NCBI GenBank assembly: GCA_034112325.1
Contig: JAWUVO010000044.1
Span: 1-29,782, forward strand
Direction of reading: 5' to 3'
Length of the DNA stretch: 29,782 nucleotides
DNA from: Bermanella sp034112325
GTDB taxonomy: Bacteria > Pseudomonadota > Gammaproteobacteria > Pseudomonadales > Oceanobacteraceae
In this document: positions 1 to 8,506 of the stretch, one piece after another
How positions within the stretch are numbered: position 1 is the stretch's first letter
How the letters are laid out: the number at the start of each line of letters is the position of its first letter
Notes under the pieces: model-generated
The model's database searches: none
Told to the model about the DNA's origin: nothing
What the model saw: the letters and a program-made list of their open reading frames with translations, nothing else
Program-made: the position numbers and the translations under genes

Positions 1-41
<41 letters not shown>

Positions 42-55
42 TCTGAGTGGGGCGG

Positions 56-84
56 ACTATATAGAGCTGTTGCATAAGAGTCAA
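56..84 (-). promoter_or_regulatory. sigma70 promoter of the first tRNA-fMet copy
   Basis: On the minus strand TTGACT (79-84) is followed after 17 bases by TATAGT (56-61), then a GC-rich discriminator before the tRNA 5' end at 41. The GC-rich discriminator is typical of stringently controlled stable-RNA promoters; that regulation is inferred. Confidence 0.75.
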
Positions 85-201
85 ACATTAGACGTAAATG
101 TTTTTAATTAAGTGTTTTGGCGTATATTTACTGATCAGTGGCGGTTTGAGTGACGGTGTATTGCACTCACTGTCTTACCGGATGTTAGGGGCTGGCTATC
201 A

Positions 202-240
202 GGTATCCATTTGGGTTTTGGCAGCGGTGTTATGGATACC
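202..240. repeat. 9-bp inverted repeat between the tRNA genes
   Basis: GGTATCCAT (202-210) and ATGGATACC (232-240) are perfect inverted arms around 21 bases. A nearby direct repeat CGAGTAAGG occurs at 249-257 and 269-277. The stretch reads as a decayed intergenic repeat; no coding signal was found between the two tRNA genes. Confidence 0.45.
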
Positions 241-299
241 CGCATTCACGAGTAAGGTGGACTGAAAGCGAGTAAGGCGAGCCATAAGCTTTGGCGCAT

Positions 300-329
300 A
301 AAAAAAGCCAAAATCGTTAGATTTCAGCT
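300..329 (-). terminator. intrinsic terminator after the complete tRNA-fMet
   Basis: On the minus strand a 10-bp stem (320-329 with 306-315, two G-U pairs) closes a TAAC loop and is followed directly by a run of T (300-305). It lies about 30 bases past the tRNA 3' end, so the two tRNA genes probably have separate transcripts. Confidence 0.75.
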
Positions 330-359
330 TTAAATATTGTTTCAGAGTAACCAAAAAAA

Positions 360-436
<77 letters not shown>

Positions 437-450
437 TCTGAGTGAGGCGC

Positions 451-479
451 ACTATATAGATGGTATGGGTGGCGGTCAA
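451..479 (-). promoter_or_regulatory. sigma70 promoter of the complete tRNA-fMet
   Basis: On the minus strand TTGACC (474-479), a 17-base spacer, TATAGT (451-456), then a GC-rich discriminator 14 bases before the mature 5' end. The arrangement matches that of the first tRNA copy. Confidence 0.78.
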
Positions 480-585
480 CCAATTTACAATAAAAGTTTA
501 ATATAACGCTAATATAATGTTAATAAAAACGTAACAACTTCAATGACTAGCTATTTTCACTGCCAATACTATATGGACAGCTTAA

Positions 586-3363
586 TCAGTTAGCCTGCTT
601 AACAGCAGCAAAAAAACGGTCCTGGTAAGCTTGGTAGTCGTCTGCTTTTCCGCTAAAGCTAAACCATGTTAGTTGTGCTTGAGTGTTAGCTTGCTGTCTG
701 TTTAGTTGCTGCTTGCCCATGTTTTCTTGTAAACGTTTAATTTGAACAGCCATACGTGCTTGCTGGTCTTCCGCCGGACTGTCTATTCCCATGGCTATTT
801 CAAAGTCTAGGCAATGAGCCTGCAAACCCTTGGTGTCTGTTTCAATTGGGCTTTCTAAACGCTTGAGCAGTACTTCGAATGCGGCTTTAGGTAAATCAGT
901 TTCGTTGATAATTATTTTTAAAGAATCTAATGAATCATCTGACCCTAGTTCAAAATCAGCGATTTTAGCCGATATCTGCTGCGCATTTGTCCATCGTTGC
1001 GAGTCTTGATTTTTACTGGCTTGCTCAATATTTAACTTAACTTGGGCTTCGACAGCTGCAATTTCATGATCTTTTGCGGCTTTAATTTTACTAGGAATAT
1101 CCATTAATTGAATTTCTAGTTTGTATTGAATGAGTTGTTTTAGCGCATCTGTAGTAGTGGCAGAGCCAAGTAGCTTGGCTTGTTCTAGTAAGTTTTTAGC
1201 TGCGTCAATTAAGCTATCTGTATGCTCTTTTTTAGCCTGATAAGCTTGGTTTCTAAGTTCAAAAATCGCATCACATTTTTTCCGGAATTCAATCCATAAA
1301 GATTGCTCAGTTTTACCCGCCGATTCAATTGTTTTCCAAATATTTTGAATTTCTTTGCAGCGGTTAATCGCGCCGCTAATGTCTTCGGCTTCTAACAAGC
1401 TTGAGCACTCATCAATTAATGCTTGTTTAGCATCTAAGTTTGATTGGTAGTAACCCTGGAGTTTTTGTTTGATAGCGCTTGTAGCTTCATTAAAGCGTTT
1501 CTGAATAGCTGAATTTACAGCTCGGTCAACCGGTGCAAATTTTTTGTATTCATGAAACGACTTATCAATGATTTTTTGTAGTGCTTTCCAGTTAGCTTGA
1601 TCCCAATTTTGCTGTTGGAACAAAGCTTCTAACTGTTCGCATATTACTTGTCTTTGCTCTAGGTTAAATGCACGGCTGTTTGACTGGCCGTCATAAAATT
1701 CTTGGCATGGCTTGTAAGCTAAATCGCTGGCTGTTTTAAATCGGGCCCATAATTGGTTGTGTTGTTTTTTATCCCCTAGGCTACCTAGAGCTTTCCATTG
1801 ATTTTGTAAAGACTGAATAGCCTTTGCTAAGTCTTTAGGTTCCAATGCGCTATCAATTAAGCCTTCCATACTCTCACATAACTCAACAAACTTTGGTTCG
1901 GCGACAAAACCTTTCCAGTCTTTTAAGCGCTCTAGTTCGCTTGTTAAAGTTTGAAAGTTAGCTTGTAGATGTTTACTTTGGTTACGCTCAATCTGGGTTA
2001 ATTCTTTTTTGATATACTGTTGTATTTTATCCGCATTTTTTAAATTGCCATTGTCGAGTTCAACTTTCAGTTCATCTATTTTTCTTTCGACAGATTCAAT
2101 ATTACTTTTCTCACCATCTTTTAATTTTTCAATAGAGTTATCTATTTCTGACTCGGCTGTTAAAAGCTTAGTTAAATTGGCTGGTGTAGAAATGTCTTTA
2201 GGCCATTTAATGCTGTTTATTAGAGCTTTTATCGCTTTTTTCTGTGATTGCATGGCATCAATATTATTATTCTTTTTATTAATTAGCCCTTCAATATTAT
2301 TTAAACTTATTAGCGCATTTTCAATATCTTTAATAATATTCAATTCAGTAGTGTAGTCTGAAGTAACCGATTTAGATGCTTGAGAGAGTTCTTGCCCTTT
2401 ATTCCAGTGACCTTCAATTTCAGTTAGAGCTGCAGTTACTTCGGTAGCCGATTTAACGTTTTTTTCCTTATACTGTTTTAAGGTGCTATCAATTAACTCT
2501 ATAGCGTGATTATGAAATGATACAGCATCTTGATTAACTTGGTTTTCAATCTCTATAGTTTGTTGCTGAGCTTTTACTTGAGATAACACACTTTCACACT
2601 GCGTTATGTAATTTAAAAAATCATCGTTATAAGTGTTAGTGAATTCAGCTTTTTTCCAAGCTTGCTTAAGGTGAGCTAGTTGACCTTCAAAAGTGGGACT
2701 AAAAGCTTGCGAGGTAAGTTGCTTGGCTTGATTTAATAGAGACTCTGTAGCTTGTTGTTTAGCTTCAATTCCAGCCTGTGTATCTTGCTGCTGCTGAAGT
2801 TTGTTTTTAACTAGGCGGTGTAGCGTTTTATCTTTCCCTTTGAACTTAGCTTCTATGGCTTTAAGCATAGAGCTAATGTTAATTTTTTCAGCGGCCTTAA
2901 CTCGAGATTTTGCACTGTTTGAACTCATTATAAAGTCATATAAAGCGGCTTCATCTTGAATTAAATCCATGGCCGCTTCAGCCATTTTTTGATCGCTTGA
3001 TTCACTGGCAATAATTAATAAAATTTCGGTGCTGTTTTCATGTTTGCTTTTAATATCACCTAGGTTGTCAATTTGTAGTTGTATTCCTGTAGCGTTAGTG
3101 GCTATTTGTAAATATTTTTTTAGGGTTGCTTGTTTGATCTCTGTATTTTTATCTGAGAATAAAGTAGCCAGTTCAGTTAAGGATTCAAGCTTTGAAATAG
3201 CTTTAAGCCGAACACTCTTATCGTCATCTTTTTTTGCTAATAAAAGTAGTGTTTCAATAGGTAGGTCTGACGATATAGACTCTAAACGCACACTGGCATT
3301 TTCATGCTGCCATTGTGGTGTAATGGTTTTAGGTTTGAATATTTTCTGTAAAAAAGAAGCCAT
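586..3363 (-). CDS. DUF349 domain-containing protein, 925 aa
   Basis: This is a large, charged, mainly helical cytoplasmic protein with no signal peptide or membrane segment. Residues about 1-190 look like HEAT-type helical repeats and the middle is rich in coiled coil. From roughly residue 500 on there are repeated DUF349-type helical units with the signature 'W..F....D..Y......Y' (for example QLWARFKTASDLAYKPCQEFY). The function of DUF349 proteins is not established, so none is assigned. The ATG at 3363 fits the conserved MASFLQKIFKP-type start, with AGG nearby as ribosome binding site. A TATAAT box on the minus strand at 3381-3386 may be its promoter, but no good -35 was found. It diverges from the hydrolase gene at 3575. 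Confidence 0.88.
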   Translation of the reverse strand: MASFLQKIFKPKTITPQWQHENASVRLESISSDLPIETLLLLAKKDDDKSVRLKAISKLESLTELATLFSDKNTEIKQATLKKYLQIATNATGIQLQIDNLGDIKSKHENSTEILLIIASESSDQKMAEAAMDLIQDEAALYDFIMSSNSAKSRVKAAEKINISSMLKAIEAKFKGKDKTLHRLVKNKLQQQQDTQAGIEAKQQATESLLNQAKQLTSQAFSPTFEGQLAHLKQAWKKAEFTNTYNDDFLNYITQCESVLSQVKAQQQTIEIENQVNQDAVSFHNHAIELIDSTLKQYKEKNVKSATEVTAALTEIEGHWNKGQELSQASKSVTSDYTTELNIIKDIENALISLNNIEGLINKKNNNIDAMQSQKKAIKALINSIKWPKDISTPANLTKLLTAESEIDNSIEKLKDGEKSNIESVERKIDELKVELDNGNLKNADKIQQYIKKELTQIERNQSKHLQANFQTLTSELERLKDWKGFVAEPKFVELCESMEGLIDSALEPKDLAKAIQSLQNQWKALGSLGDKKQHNQLWARFKTASDLAYKPCQEFYDGQSNSRAFNLEQRQVICEQLEALFQQQNWDQANWKALQKIIDKSFHEYKKFAPVDRAVNSAIQKRFNEATSAIKQKLQGYYQSNLDAKQALIDECSSLLEAEDISGAINRCKEIQNIWKTIESAGKTEQSLWIEFRKKCDAIFELRNQAYQAKKEHTDSLIDAAKNLLEQAKLLGSATTTDALKQLIQYKLEIQLMDIPSKIKAAKDHEIAAVEAQVKLNIEQASKNQDSQRWTNAQQISAKIADFELGSDDSLDSLKIIINETDLPKAAFEVLLKRLESPIETDTKGLQAHCLDFEIAMGIDSPAEDQQARMAVQIKRLQENMGKQQLNRQQANTQAQLTWFSFSGKADDYQAYQDRFFAAVKQAN

Positions 3364-3574
3364 AATTATTGCCTGAACTTATTATATTAGATAACACGAT
3401 ATTACTGACTGAGTAACGCTAACCGTCTATTAAGGAGGGTATTCTACTGTAGCAACCGATATAGGCAAGTGCTGTACCGCTGTACCAGTTAACATCAGGG
3501 GTCTAGCTATTTCTAAGCGCATATAAGACAATTGAATTCTTACTTAAAATAATAATAAAACTAACAGTAATCTT

Positions 3575-4615
3575 ATGTGTCTTTTAGCTTTCAGAATATT
3601 CAGTTTATGCATCTTAGCCGTATCTTTATACGGCTGCACGGCCATGGGAACCGCTACGGTTCCGTACGATTTATTGGCTAAAAAATATACAGACTCTAGC
3701 AGTCAGTATATGGATATTAATGGTTTGACTGTCCACTATCGTATTGAAGGCGAAGGCCCTCCATTGTTGCTGTTGCATGGCGTTGCGTCGTCTTTACATA
3801 CTTGGGACCCTTGGGTTGAGCAACTTAAAGACAAATATCAGGTAATTCGGTTAGACATGCCGGGCTTTGGATTGACGGGCCCGGATGTGGACCCTAATTC
3901 ATATTCAGAGGATTCGGATTACATGGTTGAAGTATTAAATACTTTTACTGAGAAGCTGGGGTTAAAGCGCTTTTTCTTAGTGGGTAATTCTTTAGGCGGA
4001 TATTATGCTTGGAATTACGCGGCTAAATACCCTTCAAAATTATATAAAATGATATTAATGAGTGCCACCGGTTACCCACAAGACATGCCATTTTGGTTGG
4101 GTTTGGCTTCATTTCCAGGTATTCACTGGATAACGCCTCATATGATGCCCAAATATCTTGTCAATAAAACAATATACAGTGCATACGAGAACGAAGATCT
4201 GGTAACTGATGAAGTAAAAGAGCGTTATTTTGATATGTTACAGCGTCGCGGAAATCGCGAATCTTATGTTCAACATTTTGTGAATATGCGAGACATGACA
4301 AACGACGATACGTTAGGCAGGCAGGTAAAAGATGTTGTCGTGCCAACGTTATTAATGTGGGGTGCCAAAGATAAATGGATTCCACTGAATGTGATGCGTC
4401 ATTTTCATCGTGACTTACCCTACAGTGAATATTTAGTGTACGAAGCTGTTGGCCACCTTCCAATGGAAGAGATACCGATTCAAAGTGCTCGCGATGCTAA
4501 TAACTTTTTTATGTCTGAGTTAAAACAACCGTCTGAACACATTCAGGAGAGTGAGATTAAATTTTACGATGCTAAAAAGGATCAATTTAACACCAGTTCT
4601 AATCAACAAGATTAA
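3575..4615 (+). CDS. alpha/beta-hydrolase, predicted lipoprotein
   Basis: The 346-aa protein begins with a hydrophobic signal ending in a lipobox (L18-Y-G-C21), so it is probably lipid-anchored and exported. The rest is an alpha/beta-hydrolase fold: oxyanion region HGVASS near residue 68, nucleophile elbow GNSLGG with Ser139, an acid in WGAKDKW and a late His in the AVGHLPMEE segment. The overall pattern is that of carboxylesterases or C-C hydrolases of the MhpC/BphD type; the substrate cannot be predicted. Residues after about 320 are polar and probably disordered. TTGAAT (3533-3538) upstream could be a -35, but the -10 is poor. It stands alone between the divergent DUF349 gene and sbcB. Confidence 0.88.
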   Translation: MCLLAFRIFSLCILAVSLYGCTAMGTATVPYDLLAKKYTDSSSQYMDINGLTVHYRIEGEGPPLLLLHGVASSLHTWDPWVEQLKDKYQVIRLDMPGFGLTGPDVDPNSYSEDSDYMVEVLNTFTEKLGLKRFFLVGNSLGGYYAWNYAAKYPSKLYKMILMSATGYPQDMPFWLGLASFPGIHWITPHMMPKYLVNKTIYSAYENEDLVTDEVKERYFDMLQRRGNRESYVQHFVNMRDMTNDDTLGRQVKDVVVPTLLMWGAKDKWIPLNVMRHFHRDLPYSEYLVYEAVGHLPMEEIPIQSARDANNFFMSELKQPSEHIQESEIKFYDAKKDQFNTSSNQQD

Positions 4616-4659
4616 CAGCCTCATTTTCATTCTACATGTCTAGCGATGCAGGTTAGGCA

Positions 4660-4668
4660 TGTTACAAT
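4660..4668 (+). promoter_or_regulatory. extended -10 promoter candidate for sbcB
   Basis: TGT followed by TACAAT (4663-4668) matches the extended -10 form TGnTATAAT. It lies about 30 bases before the sbcB ATG. No convincing -35 was found, which extended -10 promoters can tolerate. Confidence 0.4.
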
Positions 4669-4699
4669 TATCCTTCATTCTATTTATAAACGGTTCACC

Positions 4700-6130
4700 A
4701 TGTCTGAATCTATTTTTTGGTACGACTTTGAAACATTTGGCGCAAACCCTATTTGGGACAGGCCGTCACAGTTTGCGGGTATTCGTACAGATTTAGACTT
4801 AAATATTATTGCAGAACCCGAAATGTTTTACTGTCGTCAGGCCGACGACTACCTTCCGCATCCTATTGCCTGCTTAATTACTGGTATTAGTCCGCAAGTA
4901 TGTCAGCAAAAAGGCATGCCCGAAGCTAAGTTTATCGAACGCATTAATGATATTTTTAGCGAACCAGGCACCTGCGCTGCTGGCTATAACAGTATTCGTT
5001 TTGATGACGAAGTGACTCGTCATACTCTTTATCGAAATTTCTTCGATCCATATCAACGTGAATGGCAAAACGGCAATAGTCGCTGGGATATTCTAGACAT
5101 GATGCGTTGTGCTTATGCGCTGCGTCCTGAAGGTATTAACTGGCCAAAAGGTGAAGATGGTAAGGTTAGCTTTAGATTAGAGCTGTTAAGTGCTGCCAAT
5201 GGCATTGTGCATGAAAATGCCCATGACGCATTAAGCGATGTTTATGCCACTATCGGTTTAGCAAAACTAGTAAAAGACAAGCAACCTAAGCTTTACGAGC
5301 ATATTTTTAATTTACGCCGAAAAGAAGTAGCTGCGCCTTTATTAGATACCGTCAACAAACGTCCAGTGTTACATATATCGGGCATGTTTGGTGTAGACAA
5401 AGGCTGTGCAGCCGTAATGATGCCGTTGGCAACCGACGCTAAAAATAAAAATGCTATTATGTGTTTTGACCTAATGGCCGACCCAACTCCATTGTTCGAA
5501 TTATCGGTCGAGCAAATACAGCAGCGTTTATTTTCAAGCAAAGCAACATTAGCCGAACTTGGTTTAGAGCGCTTACCCGTTAAAAGTATCCATATTAATA
5601 AATGCCCTGTGGTATTGCCGGCAAAAATGGTGCAACCAGAAATTGCTAAAAAATGGGGTTTTGACGGTGCAAAAATGCGTGAGCATGCCGCTATTATAAA
5701 AAATGGTCCCGACTTAACCCAAAAGCTTCAAGCTGTTATGACTCGAGAGTTTGCCCCGCAAAGTGATCCTGATGGCATGTTATATACGGGTGGATTTTTT
5801 AATCAAACCGATAAAAATTCTATGGCAATGATCCGCGAAGCACATCCAGAGGCCTTAGATGATATTCAATTAGGATTTCAAGATGGTCGCCTAGAAGAAA
5901 TGTTATTTAGGTATCGTGCAAGAAATTATCTAGAAACATTAAGCGCCGACGAAAGAGAGCAGTGGGAAGAATACCGCAAGCAAAAACTGCTGGGCCCAAG
6001 TAATGGCTATAATTTAAATTACGAATCATTTGCTAAAGCGATAAATGACGCGGCACAAACAGCGCCGCCAGAAAAACACGAAATACTGCAAGAACTGGCT
6101 ACATACGCAGAAAGTATTTATCCATATTAA
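4700..6130 (+). CDS. sbcB: exodeoxyribonuclease I (3'-5' ssDNA exonuclease)
   Basis: The 476-aa product is essentially the length of E. coli ExoI (475 aa). It degrades single-stranded DNA 3' to 5' in recombination and mismatch repair. DEDDh catalytic residues are visible: D9 and E11 in YDFETFG, D102 in FDDE, H175 and D180 in HDALSD, all offset by six from the E. coli numbers. The C-terminal half carries the SH3-like and helical regions of the family. The start was set at 4700 (MSESIFWYDFE); the upstream in-frame ATG at 4646 would add 18 residues that the family lacks and would precede the candidate promoter. It converges with tesA, with 17 bases between the stop codons. Confidence 0.97.
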   Translation: MSESIFWYDFETFGANPIWDRPSQFAGIRTDLDLNIIAEPEMFYCRQADDYLPHPIACLITGISPQVCQQKGMPEAKFIERINDIFSEPGTCAAGYNSIRFDDEVTRHTLYRNFFDPYQREWQNGNSRWDILDMMRCAYALRPEGINWPKGEDGKVSFRLELLSAANGIVHENAHDALSDVYATIGLAKLVKDKQPKLYEHIFNLRRKEVAAPLLDTVNKRPVLHISGMFGVDKGCAAVMMPLATDAKNKNAIMCFDLMADPTPLFELSVEQIQQRLFSSKATLAELGLERLPVKSIHINKCPVVLPAKMVQPEIAKKWGFDGAKMREHAAIIKNGPDLTQKLQAVMTREFAPQSDPDGMLYTGGFFNQTDKNSMAMIREAHPEALDDIQLGFQDGRLEEMLFRYRARNYLETLSADEREQWEEYRKQKLLGPSNGYNLNYESFAKAINDAAQTAPPEKHEILQELATYAESIYPY

Positions 6131-6147
6131 GATTAATAGTCGTGTGC

Positions 6148-6801
6148 CTATATTCCTAGGGCGCTGTTAATTTTAGGCAGTAAATGCTGAAGGATAATGG
6201 GTTGAGCCTTAGCAGTAGGGTGTAAACCATCGGCTTGGATATATTCGCTGCGGTTATTAGCCGTTACCACCTGTAGTAATGGAGCCAGCATGAACGGCTC
6301 AAAGGCAATGCTATTGGTGTCCGCTAGATTTTTAAAGCTAGCTTCAAACATTGCGCTGTAACGGCGACCATAATTGGCAGGCACTTTAATTCCCACTAAC
6401 AACACCTTAGCTTTGGCCATTAGGCTTTTACTGATCATGACTTGTAGATTTTTTTCCATTTCAACAATAGACAATCCTCTAAGACCATCGTTGGCCCCAA
6501 GTTCAATAACCACTAGCTTTGGTTGGGTAAGTGCCAGCAATTGGTCAGTCTGTCTGACCCCCTCGCTAGAGGTTTGACCGCTAATGCTGGCGTTATGAAC
6601 TTTGTAAGGAAGTTGATTATCGGTAAGCTGAATTTGTAATAAAGCAGGCCAGCTTTGGTGAATTTGAATACCATAGCCAGCGCTCAGGCTGTCGCCAATA
6701 ATTAAAATATTATCGGTATCGGCTGGAGTAGATGCAGAAACCTTGGCCATAAACGTAAGTGGCAGCAAAACAATTAGCAGTATTGATAATAAAGAAGGCA
6801 T
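6148..6801 (-). CDS. tesA: TesA-type arylesterase / acyl-CoA thioesterase I, periplasmic
   Basis: This is a 217-aa SGNH hydrolase. A signal peptide covers residues 1 to about 23 (hydrophobic core LLSILLIVLLPLTFM, then VSAS). The four SGNH blocks are present: GDSL with Ser38, the Gly of ISGQTSS, GAND with N104, and DGLHPT with catalytic Asp191 and His194. TesA enzymes hydrolyse acyl-CoA, esters and lysophospholipids in the periplasm. In many gammaproteobacteria tesA is divergent from an ABC transporter gene pair (ybbA/ybbP); that partner is absent here and the next gene is an unrelated thioesterase. The start at 6801 has a GGA-type ribosome binding site. Confidence 0.95.
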   Translation of the reverse strand: MPSLLSILLIVLLPLTFMAKVSASTPADTDNILIIGDSLSAGYGIQIHQSWPALLQIQLTDNQLPYKVHNASISGQTSSEGVRQTDQLLALTQPKLVVIELGANDGLRGLSIVEMEKNLQVMISKSLMAKAKVLLVGIKVPANYGRRYSAMFEASFKNLADTNSIAFEPFMLAPLLQVVTANNRSEYIQADGLHPTAKAQPIILQHLLPKINSALGI

Positions 6802-6818
6802 GGTTATCCGTAATAGTG

Positions 6819-6831
6819 GTCTAATTTAGAC
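6819..6831. promoter_or_regulatory. short perfect dyad upstream of tesA
   Basis: GTCTAA-T-TTAGAC is a 6-bp perfect inverted repeat 18 bases before the tesA start. It could be an operator; no regulator is identified. Confidence 0.25.
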
Positions 6832-6882
6832 ATGTGTTTTAGGTTCTATATTAGATGTATACGCTATTTAACATCAAACAGT

Positions 6883-7329
6883 TTATTTTAAAACTGCGTA
6901 AGTACCTTCAAATTCTACTGCTATTTTACCATTGCAGGTAATAGTAGATTTTAATGTGATTAAACCTTTACCGTGGCGTTTAAACCCATCTATAAAATGA
7001 TCAAGTACTTCCTGGCTAGGGCTTTCACATACGGCAACATAATCGCTATCAACCGGAGCTTTGTATTTGATGCTACCAGCGGCCACAACTTGATTGCCCT
7101 GAATATTAGCTTCTATGCTTTTTAGGTAAGCAAATCCCCAGCAAGTCATCACGCAAGCATTGTATAAACTGCCACCAAAGGCGGTTTGTTTGTCGTTAAT
7201 GTTGGGTGCTAAAGGGGCTTTTAATGAGAGGGTACTGCCATCGTATTTATCGACAGCTAAGCCCATATAGTCGGTAATAGGCAGGTGAGTTTCGAAAAAT
7301 GTTTGCAGCTTTTGAGAAATGTCAGGCAT
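6883..7329 (-). CDS. hot-dog fold thioesterase (YiiD C-terminal type)
   Basis: The 148-aa protein resembles the putative thioesterase domain found at the C-terminus of YiiD. The family signature is 'N....TAFGGSLY', seen at residues about 44-57 (NDKQTAFGGSLY), with a hot-dog pattern of one central helix and five or six strands. It starts 4 bases after the meaB stop codon on the same strand, so it is very likely the last gene of the propionyl-CoA operon. A plausible but unproven role is hydrolysis of stalled or toxic acyl-CoA intermediates of that pathway. No signal peptide is visible, so it is probably cytoplasmic. Confidence 0.85.
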   Translation of the reverse strand: MPDISQKLQTFFETHLPITDYMGLAVDKYDGSTLSLKAPLAPNINDKQTAFGGSLYNACVMTCWGFAYLKSIEANIQGNQVVAAGSIKYKAPVDSDYVAVCESPSQEVLDHFIDGFKRHGKGLITLKSTITCNGKIAVEFEGTYAVLK

Positions 7330-7333
7330 ATAT

Positions 7334-8287
7334 TTACAGTAGGTCTATTATTTTCTTAGCCGCATTATACGGTGTAATTTCGTTTTCTAATACGGCCTGT
7401 TGCAGCTGAGGTAATGAATCTTTTACATCGGGATGTTGATTCAACTTCATTTCTAACATTTCATGAATGAGTTTTTTCATCCAATCTTTATTTTGTCTAG
7501 CACGTTTGCCATTAAACGCACCGTTGTCATTAGCCAATGTTTGGTATTCACAAATCATCTCCCAAACATCATTAATGGCACGTTTTTCTATGGCCGAGCA
7601 GGTTCTAACTTGTGGTTGCCAAAAGCTGTCGGTGCTTAATAGTTTAAAAGCACTTTTATAATGAACAAGGGTTTGTTGGGCTAGGTTTAAACTTTCACCA
7701 TCTGCTTTGTTAATGACCAAAGCATCGGCTAATTCCATGATACCGCGCTTAATGCCTTGCAGTTCGTCACCGGCATTGGGTAGCATTAAGACTAAAAAGA
7801 AATCTACCATGGCGGCCACTTCGTATTCGCTTTGGCCAACCCCTACGGTTTCTACTAGAATTACATCGTAGCCAGCCGCTTCACACAGCAGCATTGACTC
7901 ACGAGTTTTTTGTGCAACGCCGCCTAGAGCACCTTCTGAAGGACTGGGCCGTATAAATGCACGGTCTTCACGGCTTAGCATTTCCATTCGAGTTTTATCC
8001 CCAAGAATACTGCCGCCACGAATAGGTGAGCTAGGGTCAACGGCTAATACTGCAACCTTTTTACCCAAGCTAATAAGATACAAACCAAAGGCTTCAATAA
8101 ACGTCGACTTACCTACACCAGGAATACCGGTAATACCAATGCGAATACTTTTACCCGTTTCAGGTAGCAGCTCATTAAGTACATCTTGGGCTTGTTCACG
8201 ATGGGCGCTTAGCTTGCTTTCAACCAGCGTAATCGCTTTAGCCAATGCACGTCGGTTACCGCTTTTTAATTGATTAATATCTATCAT
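7334..8287 (-). CDS. meaB: MeaB/ArgK-type G-protein chaperone of methylmalonyl-CoA mutase
   Basis: This is a 317-aa SIMIBI-class GTPase. Visible motifs are the P-loop GIPGVGKS (residues 54-61), the AVDPSSPIRGGSILGDKTRM signature of the MeaB family, ETVGVGQSE (G3) and NKAD (G4). MeaB loads and protects the adenosylcobalamin cofactor of methylmalonyl-CoA mutase, the gene just upstream. The start is placed at 8287 (MIDINQLKSGNRRAL), preceded by GGGA. A longer reading frame to 8332 uses a GTG inside the REP element and is rejected. The 3' end is 4 bases from the thioesterase gene, suggesting coupling. Confidence 0.96.
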   Translation of the reverse strand: MIDINQLKSGNRRALAKAITLVESKLSAHREQAQDVLNELLPETGKSIRIGITGIPGVGKSTFIEAFGLYLISLGKKVAVLAVDPSSPIRGGSILGDKTRMEMLSREDRAFIRPSPSEGALGGVAQKTRESMLLCEAAGYDVILVETVGVGQSEYEVAAMVDFFLVLMLPNAGDELQGIKRGIMELADALVINKADGESLNLAQQTLVHYKSAFKLLSTDSFWQPQVRTCSAIEKRAINDVWEMICEYQTLANDNGAFNGKRARQNKDWMKKLIHEMLEMKLNQHPDVKDSLPQLQQAVLENEITPYNAAKKIIDLL

Positions 8288-8318
8288 GTTTCCCACAATG
8301 AGGAATAAAATTCTTAAA

Positions 8319-8506
8319 CGTAGGAGTCGCACCCCGTGCGCGATATAGACAACCTAATAGAGAGTGTGAGAAATAAGATGGCGTTTATCCTAATTAGAAT
8401 TTACACCATCGTTTCTCAGTTTTCTACATTGAGGTTTTGGTATCGCGCACGGGGTGCGGCTCCTACATTGAGGTTTTGGTATCGCGCACGGGGTGCGACT
8501 CCTACA
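8319..8506. repeat. composite REP element with a tandem duplicated end
   Basis: The left end (8320-8345) reads GTAGGAGTCGCACCCCGTGC then GCGATA. The same sequence returns inverted at 8441-8466 and 8480-8505. The two right copies are part of a 39-bp tandem repeat (8424-8462 and 8463-8501, one mismatch). Between the ends is a second imperfect palindrome (TGAGAAA...GATGG and CCATC...TTTCTCA, about 8366-8420). A GTAG tag plus small hairpin is the layout of REP sequences moved by RAYT proteins. The element overlaps the stop codon of the mutase gene. Confidence 0.85.

Noticed and set aside
8288..8332. Longer start for meaB at 8332
   Set aside because: It begins at a GTG in the REP end; the MIDINQLKSG start at 8287 has a ribosome binding site and fits the family.
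8424..8501. 39-bp tandem repeat as a possible CRISPR
   Set aside because: The copies are directly adjacent with no unique spacers, and the unit is a REP end; no cas genes are present.
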